A stretch of 64,000 nt of DNA, taken from Pseudomonas bananamidigenes (GTDB lineage: Bacteria > Pseudomonadota > Gammaproteobacteria > Pseudomonadales > Pseudomonadaceae). A model generated the notes under the pieces. The model was not told where the DNA came from, did no database searches, and saw only the letters and a program-made list of their open reading frames with translations. Position 1 is the stretch's first letter, and every line of letters begins with the position of its first letter. Shown here one piece after another: positions 36,423 to 44,117 of this stretch. Both the position numbers and the translations under genes were made by a program. Location of the stretch: contig NZ_LRUN01000057.1 in the NCBI RefSeq assembly GCF_001679645.1, positions 32,904-96,903 of the forward strand, written 5' to 3'.

Positions 36423-37760
36423 TCAGTCTTTGGGCAACTCAATCACAAACCGCGTCCATCCCCGATCCGATTCGCAATGAATCTGCCCGCCATGGGCTCT
36501 GATGATCGACTGAGTGATCGCCAGCCCCAACCCGGCATGTTCGCTGGTGCCTTCCTGGCGTGCCGGATCAGCCCGGTAAAAGCGGTCGAACAAACGCGGC
36601 AGCAACTCCGAAGAAATCCCCTCGCCACTGTTCTCGACGGTCACCCTCAAGGATTTCGCCTGCTCAGCTATCTGCACACGCACATCGCCTGCGGCCGGGG
36701 TAAAGCGCAGTGCATTGTCCAGCAGATTCGACAGCGCCCGGCGCAGCATCGCGCGGTCACCTTCAAACCGGCCCTCGCCGTCGCGGCTCAGGCTGACTTG
36801 AGCCTCTTCGGCCAGTGGCGCGAAAAACTCCAGCAATACATCGGCTTCTTCCGCCAGGTCCAGCGGTTCACGCTTGGGCGCCAGCAATCCGTGGTCGGCC
36901 TTGGCCAGATAAAGCATGTCGTTGACCAGTTGCGCCATCCATTGCAGCTCTTCGAGGTTGCTGTGCAAGGCCTCGCGATAATCTTCGAGTGGGCGAGGGC
37001 GTGTGAGGGTGACTTGTGTGTGGGTCAGCAGGTTCGACAGCGGAGTGCGCAGTTCATGGGCGATGTCGGCAGAGAACGCCGAAAGTCGCTGAAAAGAGTC
37101 ATCGAGACGTCCGAGCATGGCGTTGAAGCTGTGGGCCAGTTCCGTGAGTTCCGCAGGCATCTGCGCTTCCGGCAGTCGGGCATTCAGCGATTGCGCGGAA
37201 ATCCCCCGCGCCACGGCGCTCATGCGCCGTAATGGACGCAGGCCGCTGCGTGCCGCCCAGGCGCCCAACAGCGCGGTGGCCAGTGCCGAAAGGCCTACGG
37301 TCAGCCAGATCAGATGTTGCATGCGTTGCAGGAAGTGTTGGTGGTGGGTGATGTCCAGCAGCAAGGTCAATTGTGGTGAGTCGGGTCGTTCCGGGAAGAG
37401 CGGGGCATTGAGCAGGCGATAGTCCGTGCCGTTGTCATTGATGGTAGCCAGACCGGGCTGTTGCGGCAGGTTCGCCGACATTTGCAGGGATCGGCCAAAC
37501 CAGCGCTGCCCTTCGGGGCTGCTGATGCGCAGCGCGACATCGCCTTGTTGGTTCAATTCATCGGTGACATGTGCGGCGTCACCATTCCCCATCAGCGCCT
37601 GACGCACATTGATCAGCCTGCTTTCGAGCAATTGCTGATCGAGTTCGATGAAGTGCGCCTCGCTGGCGCGGTTGAAAACGACGCCGGCTACCAGTGAAAC
37701 CGTTGCGGTGCAGGCAGCGAACAGCAACGCCAGCCGACTGCCGAGTGACAGACGGCGCAT
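36423..37760 (-). CDS. Heavy-metal (copper-type) sensor histidine kinase
   Basis: A 445-residue inner-membrane sensor. It has an N-terminal helix (LALLFAACTATVSLVAGVVF), a periplasmic sensing domain of about 140 residues, a second helix near residue 180, HAMP, the phosphoacceptor H-box FSADIAHELRTPLSNL, N-box LSNLLDNALRF, and G-boxes ENSGEGIS and HAGLGLAITQSI. It matches the CusS/CopS group. ATG overlaps the regulator stop as TGATG, so the two are translationally coupled. The divergent cupredoxin gene supports copper as signal. Confidence 0.88.
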   Translation of the reverse strand: MRRLSLGSRLALLFAACTATVSLVAGVVFNRASEAHFIELDQQLLESRLINVRQALMGNGDAAHVTDELNQQGDVALRISSPEGQRWFGRSLQMSANLPQQPGLATINDNGTDYRLLNAPLFPERPDSPQLTLLLDITHHQHFLQRMQHLIWLTVGLSALATALLGAWAARSGLRPLRRMSAVARGISAQSLNARLPEAQMPAELTELAHSFNAMLGRLDDSFQRLSAFSADIAHELRTPLSNLLTHTQVTLTRPRPLEDYREALHSNLEELQWMAQLVNDMLYLAKADHGLLAPKREPLDLAEEADVLLEFFAPLAEEAQVSLSRDGEGRFEGDRAMLRRALSNLLDNALRFTPAAGDVRVQIAEQAKSLRVTVENSGEGISSELLPRLFDRFYRADPARQEGTSEHAGLGLAITQSIIRAHGGQIHCESDRGWTRFVIELPKD

Positions 37761-38440
37761 CAGTCGGGACGCTCTTCAAGTACGTAACCCATGCCGCGCA
37801 CGGTATGGATGAGTTTTTCAGGAAAGTCGTCATCGATCTTCAGACGCAGGCGGCGGATCGCCACTTCGATCACATTGGTATCGCTGTCGAAGTTCATGTC
37901 CCAGACTTGCGAGGCGATCAGGGATTTGGGCAGCACTTCGCCCTGGCGGCGCAGGAGCATTTCCAGCAGGGCAAACTCTTTCGCCGTAAGGTCGATGCGC
38001 TGGCCACTGCGTTCGACCCGGCGGCGGATCAGATCAAGGCGCAGGTCGGCCAGTTGCAGGCAGGTTTCCTGTGGCGTGGTGCTGCCGCGCCGCAACAGGC
38101 TGCGTACCCGGGCCAGCAGTTCGGAAAACGCGAATGGCTTGACCAGGTAGTCGTCGGCGCCCAGTTCGAGGCCGTGAACCCGGTCTTCCACGGTGTCTTT
38201 GGCGGTCAGAAACAGGATCGGTGTTTCCAGCCCGGCGCTGCGCACCGCTTGCAGAATCTGCCAGCCACTGCGCCCGGGCAGCATGACGTCAAGGATCAAC
38301 AGCGCGTAGTCGCCGCTCAACGCCAACTGTTGTCCGGTGTTGCCGTCGGCCACCAGCTCGGTGTTGAAGCCGGCCTCGGTCAGGCCCTGGCGCAGGTAGT
38401 GGCCGGTTTTCGGTTGGTCTTCGACGATCAGCAGTTTCAT
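37760..38440 (-). CDS. OmpR-family response regulator, copper type
   Basis: A 226-residue regulator with an acidic pocket LLIVEDQ and the phosphoacceptor Asp in LLILDVMLPG (about residue 51), the switch Lys in DDYLVKPFAFSELLARVR, and a C-terminal winged helix (VIEVAIRRLRLKIDD, IHTVRGMGYVLEE). It is most similar to CusR/CopR. A CusR-type box lies 64 bases upstream, in the interval shared with the cupredoxin gene, which predicts autoregulation and control of that gene. Confidence 0.9.
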   Translation of the reverse strand: MKLLIVEDQPKTGHYLRQGLTEAGFNTELVADGNTGQQLALSGDYALLILDVMLPGRSGWQILQAVRSAGLETPILFLTAKDTVEDRVHGLELGADDYLVKPFAFSELLARVRSLLRRGSTTPQETCLQLADLRLDLIRRRVERSGQRIDLTAKEFALLEMLLRRQGEVLPKSLIASQVWDMNFDSDTNVIEVAIRRLRLKIDDDFPEKLIHTVRGMGYVLEERPD

Positions 38441-38503
38441 GGGCGACTCGGGTTTGTAGGAACGAGAGCGTTATACCGTGGGAGTTGGTTACGAGCGCCA
38501 ACC

Positions 38504-38517
38504 TGACAAAGTTGTAA
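38504..38517. promoter_or_regulatory. CusR/CopR-type box
   Basis: TGACAA-AG-TTGTAA has one mismatch from the E. coli CusR dyad core TGACAA-N2-TTGTCA. It lies between the divergent two-component operon and the cupredoxin gene. A second dyad, ACCTGACA (38501-38508) and TGTCAGGT (38524-38531), overlaps it. Confidence 0.7.
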
Positions 38518-38595
38518 TCTGCCTGTCAGGTCGCTGCCAGCCCGGGCCGACTAAAGTTTCCCACAGGCTGAATCTTATCTTGTTGGAGTATGACC

Positions 38596-39129
38596 ATGTT
38601 TTTGCGCAACCCTCTGACCGTCGCCGCCTGTTTGCTGGCGTTGAGCTCATCCGTATGGGCCGATCCTGCGCGCACGTATGACTTCGGCCAACCGGCACCT
38701 GCTGCCAAGGCCTCCCGTAGTATTGAAGTGGTGATGGGCGACATGTCGTTCGATCCGAAGGCCATCGACATCAAGGCCGGTGAGACCATTCGTTTTGTTT
38801 TGGTAAACAAGGGCCGGTTGCTGCACGAATTCAACCTCGGCGATGCCGCGATGCATGCCAGACACCAGCAGGAAATGCTGCAAATGCAGCAAAGCGGCAT
38901 GTTGACGCCGACCGGCATGAAGGAAATGTCCCACGATATGGCGGGCATGGATCATGGGGCGATGGGACACGGCATGAAACACGACGACCCCAACAGCGTG
39001 CTGGTCGAACCGGGCAAGACCGCCGAGTTGACCTGGACCTTCAGCAAGGCGACCAGCCTGGAGTTTGCCTGCAACATTCCCGGGCATTACCAGGCCGGAA
39101 TGGTCGGCAAATTGACTGTCAGTCAGTAA
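38596..39129 (+). CDS. Periplasmic cupredoxin-domain copper protein
   Basis: A 177-residue exported copper-binding protein. The signal peptide is residues 1-20 (LTVAACLLALSSSVWA). The plastocyanin-like fold has the first ligand His in LLHEFNLGD and the ligand set Cys-His-Met in CNIPGHYQAGM near the C-terminus. Between them is a Met/His-rich loop (MKEMSHDMAGMDHGAMGHGMKH) that probably binds Cu(I). ATG at 38596 is used because GGAG sits seven bases before it; ATG at 38590 is too close. Regulation by the divergent two-component system is likely. Its role is copper tolerance by family and context. Confidence 0.88.
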   Translation: MFLRNPLTVAACLLALSSSVWADPARTYDFGQPAPAAKASRSIEVVMGDMSFDPKAIDIKAGETIRFVLVNKGRLLHEFNLGDAAMHARHQQEMLQMQQSGMLTPTGMKEMSHDMAGMDHGAMGHGMKHDDPNSVLVEPGKTAELTWTFSKATSLEFACNIPGHYQAGMVGKLTVSQ

Positions 39130-39190
39130 GCACTCAAAGGCGCAAGCAAAGGCTGATAGAATCCGCTGATTCTTCAGTCAGGTTTCCGCC

Positions 39191-40020
39191 ATGCATCCCG
39201 CAGCCGAACATTCGCCGCTGGGCAAGTCCAGCGAATACATCGCCACTTACACACCGTCCCTGCTGTTCCCGATTCCGCGCACCGCGAAGTGGGCAGAGCT
39301 GGGCCTGACCGCCGAGACCCTGCCGTATAAAGGTGTGGATTTCTGGAACTGCTTCGAACTGTCGTGGTTGCTGCCGTCGGGTAAACCGGTGGTGGCGATC
39401 GGCGAATTCAGCATTCCGGCGGACTCGCCGAACATCATCGAATCCAAGTCGTTCAAGCTGTACCTGAATTCCCTGAACCAGACCTCGTTCGCCGATACAG
39501 CGAGCCTGGAAGCGACGCTGGTCAAGGACTTGTCCGCCGCTGCCGGCAAACCGGTGGGCGTGCGGGTTCGCAGCCTGAAAGAGGTTGAAGCCGAAGGCGT
39601 CGCGCGCTACCGGGCGTGTGCATCGACGAGCTGGATATCAGCGTCAGCAATTACGAACACCCACGTCCCGAACTGCTGCGCTGTGACGATTCGCGGGTGG
39701 TGGAGGAGAGCGTGCACAGTCACCTGCTTAAATCCAACTGCCCGGTGACCAGCCAGCCGGACTGGGGCAGCGTGGTGGTGGAATACCGTGGCGCGGCGCT
39801 GGATCACGCCAGTCTGCTGGAATACATCGTCAGCTTCCGCCAGCACTCGGACTTCCATGAGCAGTGCGTGGAGCGGATTTTCCTTGACCTGCAGCGTCTG
39901 CTGAAACCGGAGAAACTCACAGTATTTGCACGTTATGTGCGCCGTGGCGGACTGGATATCAACCCGTACCGCAGCACTGAAAGCGTGCAACTGCCGAACC
40001 GGCGTCTGGTTCGTCAGTAA
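39191..40020 (+). pseudogene. queF: NADPH-dependent 7-cyano-7-deazaguanine reductase, interrupted by an apparent 1-base deletion
   Basis: QueF reduces preQ0 to preQ1 in queuosine synthesis. The first frame starts MHPAAEHSPLGKSSEYIATY and includes the substrate-binding FWNCFELSWL and ESKSFKLYLNS. It runs to GAAGGCGTC at 39593-39601. The second frame resumes at GCG CTA CCG GGC from 39604 (expected ALPGVCIDELD) and continues through SVRQ-type C-terminal sequence FHEQCVERI, FARYVRRGGLDINP and PNRRLVRQ. One base is missing at 39602-39603. Adding it gives 276 residues, the usual length of the bimodular QueF. Either the gene is inactive or the assembly is wrong; see the matching lesion in fadB. Confidence 0.9.
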
Positions 40021-40028
40021 AAAATCAA

Positions 40029-40118
40029 TGTGGGAGCGAGCTTGCTCGCGATCGCAATTTGTCAGTGACGTTAATGTTGGCTGATACACCGCAATCGCGA
40101 GCAAGCTCGCTCCCACAA
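40029..40118. repeat. Inverted pair of REP palindromes (GCGAGC type)
   Basis: TGTGGGAGCGAGCTTGCTCG at 40029-40052 and its reverse complement at 40094-40118 flank about 41 bases. It is the same variant as the 36314 pair and lies between the convergent queF and DUF4404 genes. Confidence 0.9.
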
Positions 40119-40144
40119 AGGTTGTGTTCCAAGTTCCAGATATG

Positions 40145-40176
40145 AAAAAGCCCTGCCATCACTGGCAGGGCTTTTT
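40145..40176. terminator. Bidirectional terminator between queF and the DUF4404 gene
   Basis: AAAAAGCCCTGCCA-TCAC-TGGCAGGGCTTTTT is a perfect 14-bp stem with A and T runs, between convergent genes. Confidence 0.92.
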
Positions 40177-40190
40177 CGTATTCGCAGGTC

Positions 40191-40454
40191 TCAGATCCCC
40201 ATGCTGACCAGGGAGTTCACAATGTTGCGCAGCGTGCCGGCGATGGTGGGGTGTTCGAGTTCGAAGCGTTCGACGGCCAGGTTCACACCGTCGGCGAGAT
40301 TGGAATCCTGGGTTTTGGTTTCCAGTTCAAGTTCCAGTTCGATCTGTTGCATCAGTGCGTGCAGGTCTGCGCGCTCGGCTTCCGACAGCGGCGGATTCTG
40401 ATCCAGTTGCTCGCGCAGGGCATTGAGCTGTTTCTGCAGTTCTTGAGCGGGCAT
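40191..40454 (-). CDS. DUF4404 family protein
   Basis: An 87-residue soluble, acidic, helical protein starting MPAQELQKQLNALREQL. The first half is a coiled coil (LQKQLNALREQL, ADLHALMQQIELELELETK); the second half, VNLAVERFELEHPTIAGTLRNIVNSLVSMGI, is the most conserved part of the family and looks like an amphipathic helix pair. Function is unknown. GGAAAC lies close before the ATG. It is a single-gene unit. Confidence 0.88.
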   Translation of the reverse strand: MPAQELQKQLNALREQLDQNPPLSEAERADLHALMQQIELELELETKTQDSNLADGVNLAVERFELEHPTIAGTLRNIVNSLVSMGI

Positions 40455-40562
40455 GGTTGTTTCCTTTTATCGAGAGGCACTGGCATAGACCGCAGCCGTG
40501 CGCCAAAGGTCTATGGCTCTCCTTAAGCCTAATCCACTCTGCCGCAACCTGCATGATCCCGG

Positions 40563-41183
40563 TCAGGGCTTTTCGCCTTTGAGACGGCGCTGGCTGATGT
40601 CGGCGAGACAAGTGTCGAGCTCGCCCAGATGATCGATCACCGAATGCACGCCCAGGCCAAACAGTTGCACCGTCGCCTTGCCACGTAGCTGCTCGCGTTC
40701 CTTCTGGCTCAGCGCTTGCCACTCTTGTGGCGATAGACCGCAGAGTGAACCGCAGGACGCCAGGCCGATCGTCCACAGTCCGGCATTCAGGCCGGATTGC
40801 AGCAGGCGCGGTTCTCCGCTGACCAGCACACAACCGTCGAGGCGCGCGACCTGCAATGCCATCAACGCCTGCCAGCAGGCATCAGGCGCCGGCCATGGGT
40901 TGATTGTTGCGGGATGTTGCGAAGATTTGACCCAGTCCGGCAGCGTGACTGAAAGCGCCCGGGTGAGGGGAGATGGGAGTTCGTCCAGCCAGGCGCACGG
41001 AATCTGTTGCCGTTGCAGGCTGCGCAGGCTGTCCAGAGCCCCGGGAGTGGTCTCGGCGTGGTCCGCAGTGGCGCCGGCAGGATGGCGGGCGCGGGCGCCG
41101 AAGTCCACCAGGCAGCCGCTGAGCCCGAACAGCACGGCCGTCAGGTTGGGTGCTGCATGGGGCATTGCTTCGGCCTGTGACAT
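40563..41183 (-). CDS. Phosphonatase-like HAD protein lacking the catalytic aspartate
   Basis: A 206-residue protein related to phosphonoacetaldehyde hydrolase (PhnX). The C-terminal part (SGLNAGLWTIGLASCG, LCGLSPQEWQALSQKE, GVHSVIDHLGEL) follows PhnX closely. However, motif I reads LFGLSGCLVDFG where HAD enzymes need DxDGT or, in PhnX, LDWAGTTVDFG; the nucleophile Asp is Gly. The late acidic pair is also changed (VSGEP). It is therefore probably not a HAD phosphohydrolase. ATG at 41183 is preferred: AAGGA lies eight bases upstream, and the long open frame back to 42173 is antisense to mlaA. Divergent from mlaA. Confidence 0.82.
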   Translation of the reverse strand: MSQAEAMPHAAPNLTAVLFGLSGCLVDFGARARHPAGATADHAETTPGALDSLRSLQRQQIPCAWLDELPSPLTRALSVTLPDWVKSSQHPATINPWPAPDACWQALMALQVARLDGCVLVSGEPRLLQSGLNAGLWTIGLASCGSLCGLSPQEWQALSQKEREQLRGKATVQLFGLGVHSVIDHLGELDTCLADISQRRLKGEKP

Positions 41184-41287
41184 GAAAAACGTCCTTGAAA
41201 TACACGTCAGGCTAAGCAAGACCGGTGACAGTTGGATGACAACGGCGTTACGACGAGTCCTGCAGCGCTGATGATGTTGGAAATGCC

Positions 41288-41312
41288 TAAACAAGTGTTT
41301 CCGTCTTATACT
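41288..41312 (+). promoter_or_regulatory. mlaA promoter region with a PsrA-like box
   Basis: TAAAC-AAGT-GTTTC at 41288-41301 shares the 12-base core AAACAAGTGTTT with psrA operator B, with one arm mismatch. TATACT at 41307-41312 is a good -10 hexamer just after it; the -35 is weak. Control of this promoter by PsrA is inferred. Confidence 0.5.
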
Positions 41313-41369
41313 GAGCACCTTATGACCGTGGTCCGCATGCCGCGTATGTTCAATCCAAGGAGTTTTTCT

Positions 41370-42059
41370 ATGCGCTGGAGCAATCCTCTCGCTCAGCTTT
41401 GTGTATGTGCCGGCGTGATGCTGGTTCCGTTCGTTGCCCAGGCGGCAACGGAAGAAGACCCTTGGGAAAGCGTCAACCGTCCGATCTTTCAGTTCAACGA
41501 CTTCGTCGATACCTACGCACTGAAGCCTCTGGCGCAGGGCTATGAGTATGTAACGCCGCAATTTCTGGAAGATGGCATCCACAACATGTTCCGCAACGTC
41601 GGCGACATCACCAACCTGGCCAACAACATTCTCCAGGCCAAACCGGCTGCTGCCGGTGTCGACACCGCGCGTCTGATCTTCAACACTACCTTCGGCCTGC
41701 TGGGCTTCTTCGACGTGGGCACCAAGATGGGCCTGCAACGCAGCGACGAAGACTTCGGCCAGACCCTCGGTTACTGGGGAGTGAGCAGCGGTCCGTACGT
41801 GATGCTGCCGTTGCTGGGCCCGAGCACCCTGCGTGATGCGCCGTCGAAATACGTTGATACCTACACTGCGCCGTACCGCTATATGAACGACATTCCGGCA
41901 CGTAACACGATTTACGGCCTGAACATCGTCGATACCCGTGCCAGCCTGTTGTCCAGCGAGAAGCTGATCAGCGGCGACAAATACACCTTCATCCGCAATG
42001 CCTACCTGCAGAACCGCGAGTTCAAGGTCAAGGACGGTCACGTCGAAGACGATTTCTGA
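41370..42059 (+). CDS. mlaA: Outer-membrane lipid asymmetry protein MlaA (VacJ family)
   Basis: MlaA removes misplaced phospholipids from the outer leaflet of the outer membrane and passes them to MlaC. The 229-residue protein begins MRWSNPLAQLCVCAG, with AAGGAG seven bases upstream; the open frame to 41232 is not needed. The mature start EDPWESVNRPIFQFND and the later FGQTLGYWGV, GPYVMLPLLGPSTLRD are VacJ signatures. The signal ends in AQAATEE without a clear lipobox Cys, so unlike E. coli MlaA it may not be lipidated. Confidence 0.93.
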   Translation: MRWSNPLAQLCVCAGVMLVPFVAQAATEEDPWESVNRPIFQFNDFVDTYALKPLAQGYEYVTPQFLEDGIHNMFRNVGDITNLANNILQAKPAAAGVDTARLIFNTTFGLLGFFDVGTKMGLQRSDEDFGQTLGYWGVSSGPYVMLPLLGPSTLRDAPSKYVDTYTAPYRYMNDIPARNTIYGLNIVDTRASLLSSEKLISGDKYTFIRNAYLQNREFKVKDGHVEDDF

Positions 42060-42079
42060 TTCGACCTGTGAACCCCCGG

Positions 42080-42106
42080 AAGGCGACCGAAAGGTCGCCT
42101 TTTTTG
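42080..42106 (+). terminator. Intrinsic terminator of mlaA
   Basis: AAGGCGACC-GAAA-GGTCGCCTTTTTTG, 21 bases after the stop codon. Confidence 0.92.
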
Positions 42107-42162
42107 TCACTGCATCCTTCCATTGAGTTACGGTTTCGAACGTTCTTATAACTCTCTGTGAT

Positions 42163-42381
42163 TTGACAAACAAAGTCGTCAGGCGACGAATCGCGCATGC
42201 TTGAAACGCTCGAAGGATGGGAGTACCGTCTGCGCCTTAGAAGGGCACCTCTGGTGCAGCCGTGTGCGGGGCCAACGCTCCGAAGCGGTGCAGCAGAGAG
42301 GCTAGAAAGCGAATCCAGTAGTCTGCGCCGGGCCGTTGCCCCGCCTGCTACGCCAACCTAATTCTGGCGCCGTTTGCCCAC
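42163..42381 (+). ncRNA. Candidate structured leader or small RNA upstream of rssB
   Basis: The 322-bp interval 42060-42381 has no gene apart from the mlaA terminator. From 42183 on the sequence can fold. Local stems are GCGA-CGAA-TCGC (42183-42194), GCACC-TCT-GGTGC (about 42245) and CGCT-CCGA-AGCG (42276-42287). A longer stem pairs GCGGGGCCAACG (42266-42277) with CGTTGCCCCGC (42334-42344) with one bulged base. TTGACA at 42163 could be a -35, but the -10 is poor. No Rfam family was recognised. It may be an RNA leader for rssB or an independent sRNA. Confidence 0.35.
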
Positions 42382-43563
42382 ATGCCAAAAACCAGTGCCA
42401 CGCTGCTGATAATCGATGATGACGAAGTAGTGCGCGCGAGCCTCGCGGCCTATTTGGAAGACAGTGGTTTCAGCGTCTTGCAGGCCAGTAACGGTCAGCA
42501 GGGTCTTCAGGTATTCGAGCAAGACCAGCCCGATCTCGTCATCTGCGATCTGCGCATGCCGCAGATGGGCGGTCTCGAACTCATCCGTCAGGTTACCGAG
42601 CGATCCCCGCAGACACCGGTGATCGTGGTCTCCGGTGCCGGCGTGATGAATGACGCGGTCGAGGCCCTGCGCCTGGGCGCGGCGGATTACCTGATCAAGC
42701 CTCTCGAAGATCTGGCCGTGCTCGAGCACTCCGTGCGCCGGGCCCTGGATCGTGCGCGTCTGCTGCTGGAAAACCAGCGTTACCGCGAGAAGCTGGAGAA
42801 GGCCAACCGCGAGCTCGAAGCCAGTCTGAATCTGCTCCAGGAAGACCAGAACGCCGGTCGCCAGGTGCAGATGAACATGCTGCCGGAAAGCCCGTGGACC
42901 ATCGACGAATTCAAGTTCGCCCACCAGATCATCCCGTCGCTGTACCTGTCGGGTGATTTTGTCGACTACTTCCGGGTGGACGAACGCCGTGTCGCGTTCT
43001 ATCTGGCGGACGTTTCAGGCCATGGCGCCTCTTCGGCGTTCGTCACCGTCCTGCTGAAGTTCATGACCACGCGCTTGCTGTTCGAGTCCAAGCGCAACGG
43101 CACCCTGCCGGAATTCAAACCTTCGGAAGTCCTTGGTCATATCAACCGGGGGCTGATCAGTTGTAAGCTGGGCAAGCACGTCACAATGGTCGGTGGAGTC
43201 ATCGACGAGGAGACCGGTTTGTTGACCTATAGCATCGGCGGCCATCTGCCGTTGCCTGTGTTGTACACGCCTGACAGTGTTCGCTATCTCGAGGGGCGCG
43301 GTCTGCCCGTGGGGCTGTTCAATGAAGCCACCTACGAAGACCATGTGCTCGAGCTGCCACCCGCATTCAGCCTGACGCTGATGTCTGATGGCATTCTGGA
43401 TCTTTTGCCAGAACCCACACTCAAAGAGAAAGAAGCTGCCTTGCCCCAGCGGGTCAAGTCGGCGGGCGGCAGCCTGGATGGACTGCGGCAGGTTTTTGGA
43501 TTGGCCACGCTAGGGGAGATGCCGGATGATATCGCCCTGTTGGTGTTGAGCAGGAATCTTTAA
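42382..43563 (+). CDS. rssB: Two-component response regulator RssB
   Basis: RssB delivers the stress sigma factor RpoS to ClpXP in enterobacteria; in Pseudomonas its output domain is a PP2C phosphatase that acts on the anti-sigma antagonist next door. The 393-residue protein has a receiver (LLIIDDDEVV, phosphoacceptor Asp in LVICDLRMP, switch Lys in YLIKPLED), a coiled-coil linker (residues about 135-165) and a SpoIIE/PP2C domain with YLADVSGHGASSAF and TLMSDGILDL holding metal ligands. The stop TAA overlaps the rssC ATG (TAATG). There is no good ribosome site before the ATG at 42382. Confidence 0.92.
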   Translation: MPKTSATLLIIDDDEVVRASLAAYLEDSGFSVLQASNGQQGLQVFEQDQPDLVICDLRMPQMGGLELIRQVTERSPQTPVIVVSGAGVMNDAVEALRLGAADYLIKPLEDLAVLEHSVRRALDRARLLLENQRYREKLEKANRELEASLNLLQEDQNAGRQVQMNMLPESPWTIDEFKFAHQIIPSLYLSGDFVDYFRVDERRVAFYLADVSGHGASSAFVTVLLKFMTTRLLFESKRNGTLPEFKPSEVLGHINRGLISCKLGKHVTMVGGVIDEETGLLTYSIGGHLPLPVLYTPDSVRYLEGRGLPVGLFNEATYEDHVLELPPAFSLTLMSDGILDLLPEPTLKEKEAALPQRVKSAGGSLDGLRQVFGLATLGEMPDDIALLVLSRNL

Positions 43564-44045
43564 TGAGTACCGGTAGAATCCAGTTCGCCGAGCAGGATGG
43601 CACCTTCGTCCTGAAGTTCGTCGGTGAAGTTCGCCTGACCCTGTGTTCGGCGTTGGATGCGACTATTGAAAAGATCTTCACCGCGCTGAATTTCAACGCG
43701 ATCGTGATCGATCTGACCGAAACCCGCAGCATCGACAGCACCACGCTGGGGCTGCTGGCCAAGCTGTCGATCCTGTCGCGGCAAAAGGTCGGCCTGCTGC
43801 CGACCGTGGTCACGACACACGATGACATCACTCGTCTGTTGCAATCGATGGGCTTCGAGCAGGTGTTCAATATCGTCAACCATCCCGTGCCGTGCCCGGA
43901 GTGTCTCGATGACCTGCCGGATCAGGATCAGTCGGAGGAGGTGGTGCGGGTCAAGGTGCTGGAAGCGCACAAGATCCTCATGGGCCTGAACGACTCCAAC
44001 CGTGAAGCCTTCCATGATCTGGTGAACGCCCTCGAACGGCATTGA
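43563..44045 (+). CDS. rssC: STAS-domain anti-sigma factor antagonist RssC
   Basis: A 160-residue cytoplasmic protein with a STAS domain (residues about 5-105). The segment VIDLTETRSIDSTTLGLLAKLS contains the Ser/Thr that is phosphorylated in SpoIIAA-type antagonists. The C-terminal 50 residues, with CPEC and an acidic stretch, are an extension. It starts at the last base of rssB, so translation is coupled, and RssB's phosphatase domain probably dephosphorylates it. Confidence 0.9.
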   Translation: MSTGRIQFAEQDGTFVLKFVGEVRLTLCSALDATIEKIFTALNFNAIVIDLTETRSIDSTTLGLLAKLSILSRQKVGLLPTVVTTHDDITRLLQSMGFEQVFNIVNHPVPCPECLDDLPDQDQSEEVVRVKVLEAHKILMGLNDSNREAFHDLVNALERH

Positions 44046-44064
44046 TTCCCCAGCCATCAGGCAC

Positions 44065-44100
44065 AAAAAAGGGCGAACCTGCAAAGGTTCGCCCTTTTTG
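44065..44100. terminator. Bidirectional terminator between rssC and tal
   Basis: AAAAGGGCGAACCT-GCAA-AGGTTCGCCCTTTT is a perfect 14-bp stem with A and T runs, between convergent genes. Confidence 0.93.
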
Positions 44101-44117
44101 CGTTTGCTGTCAGCCCA

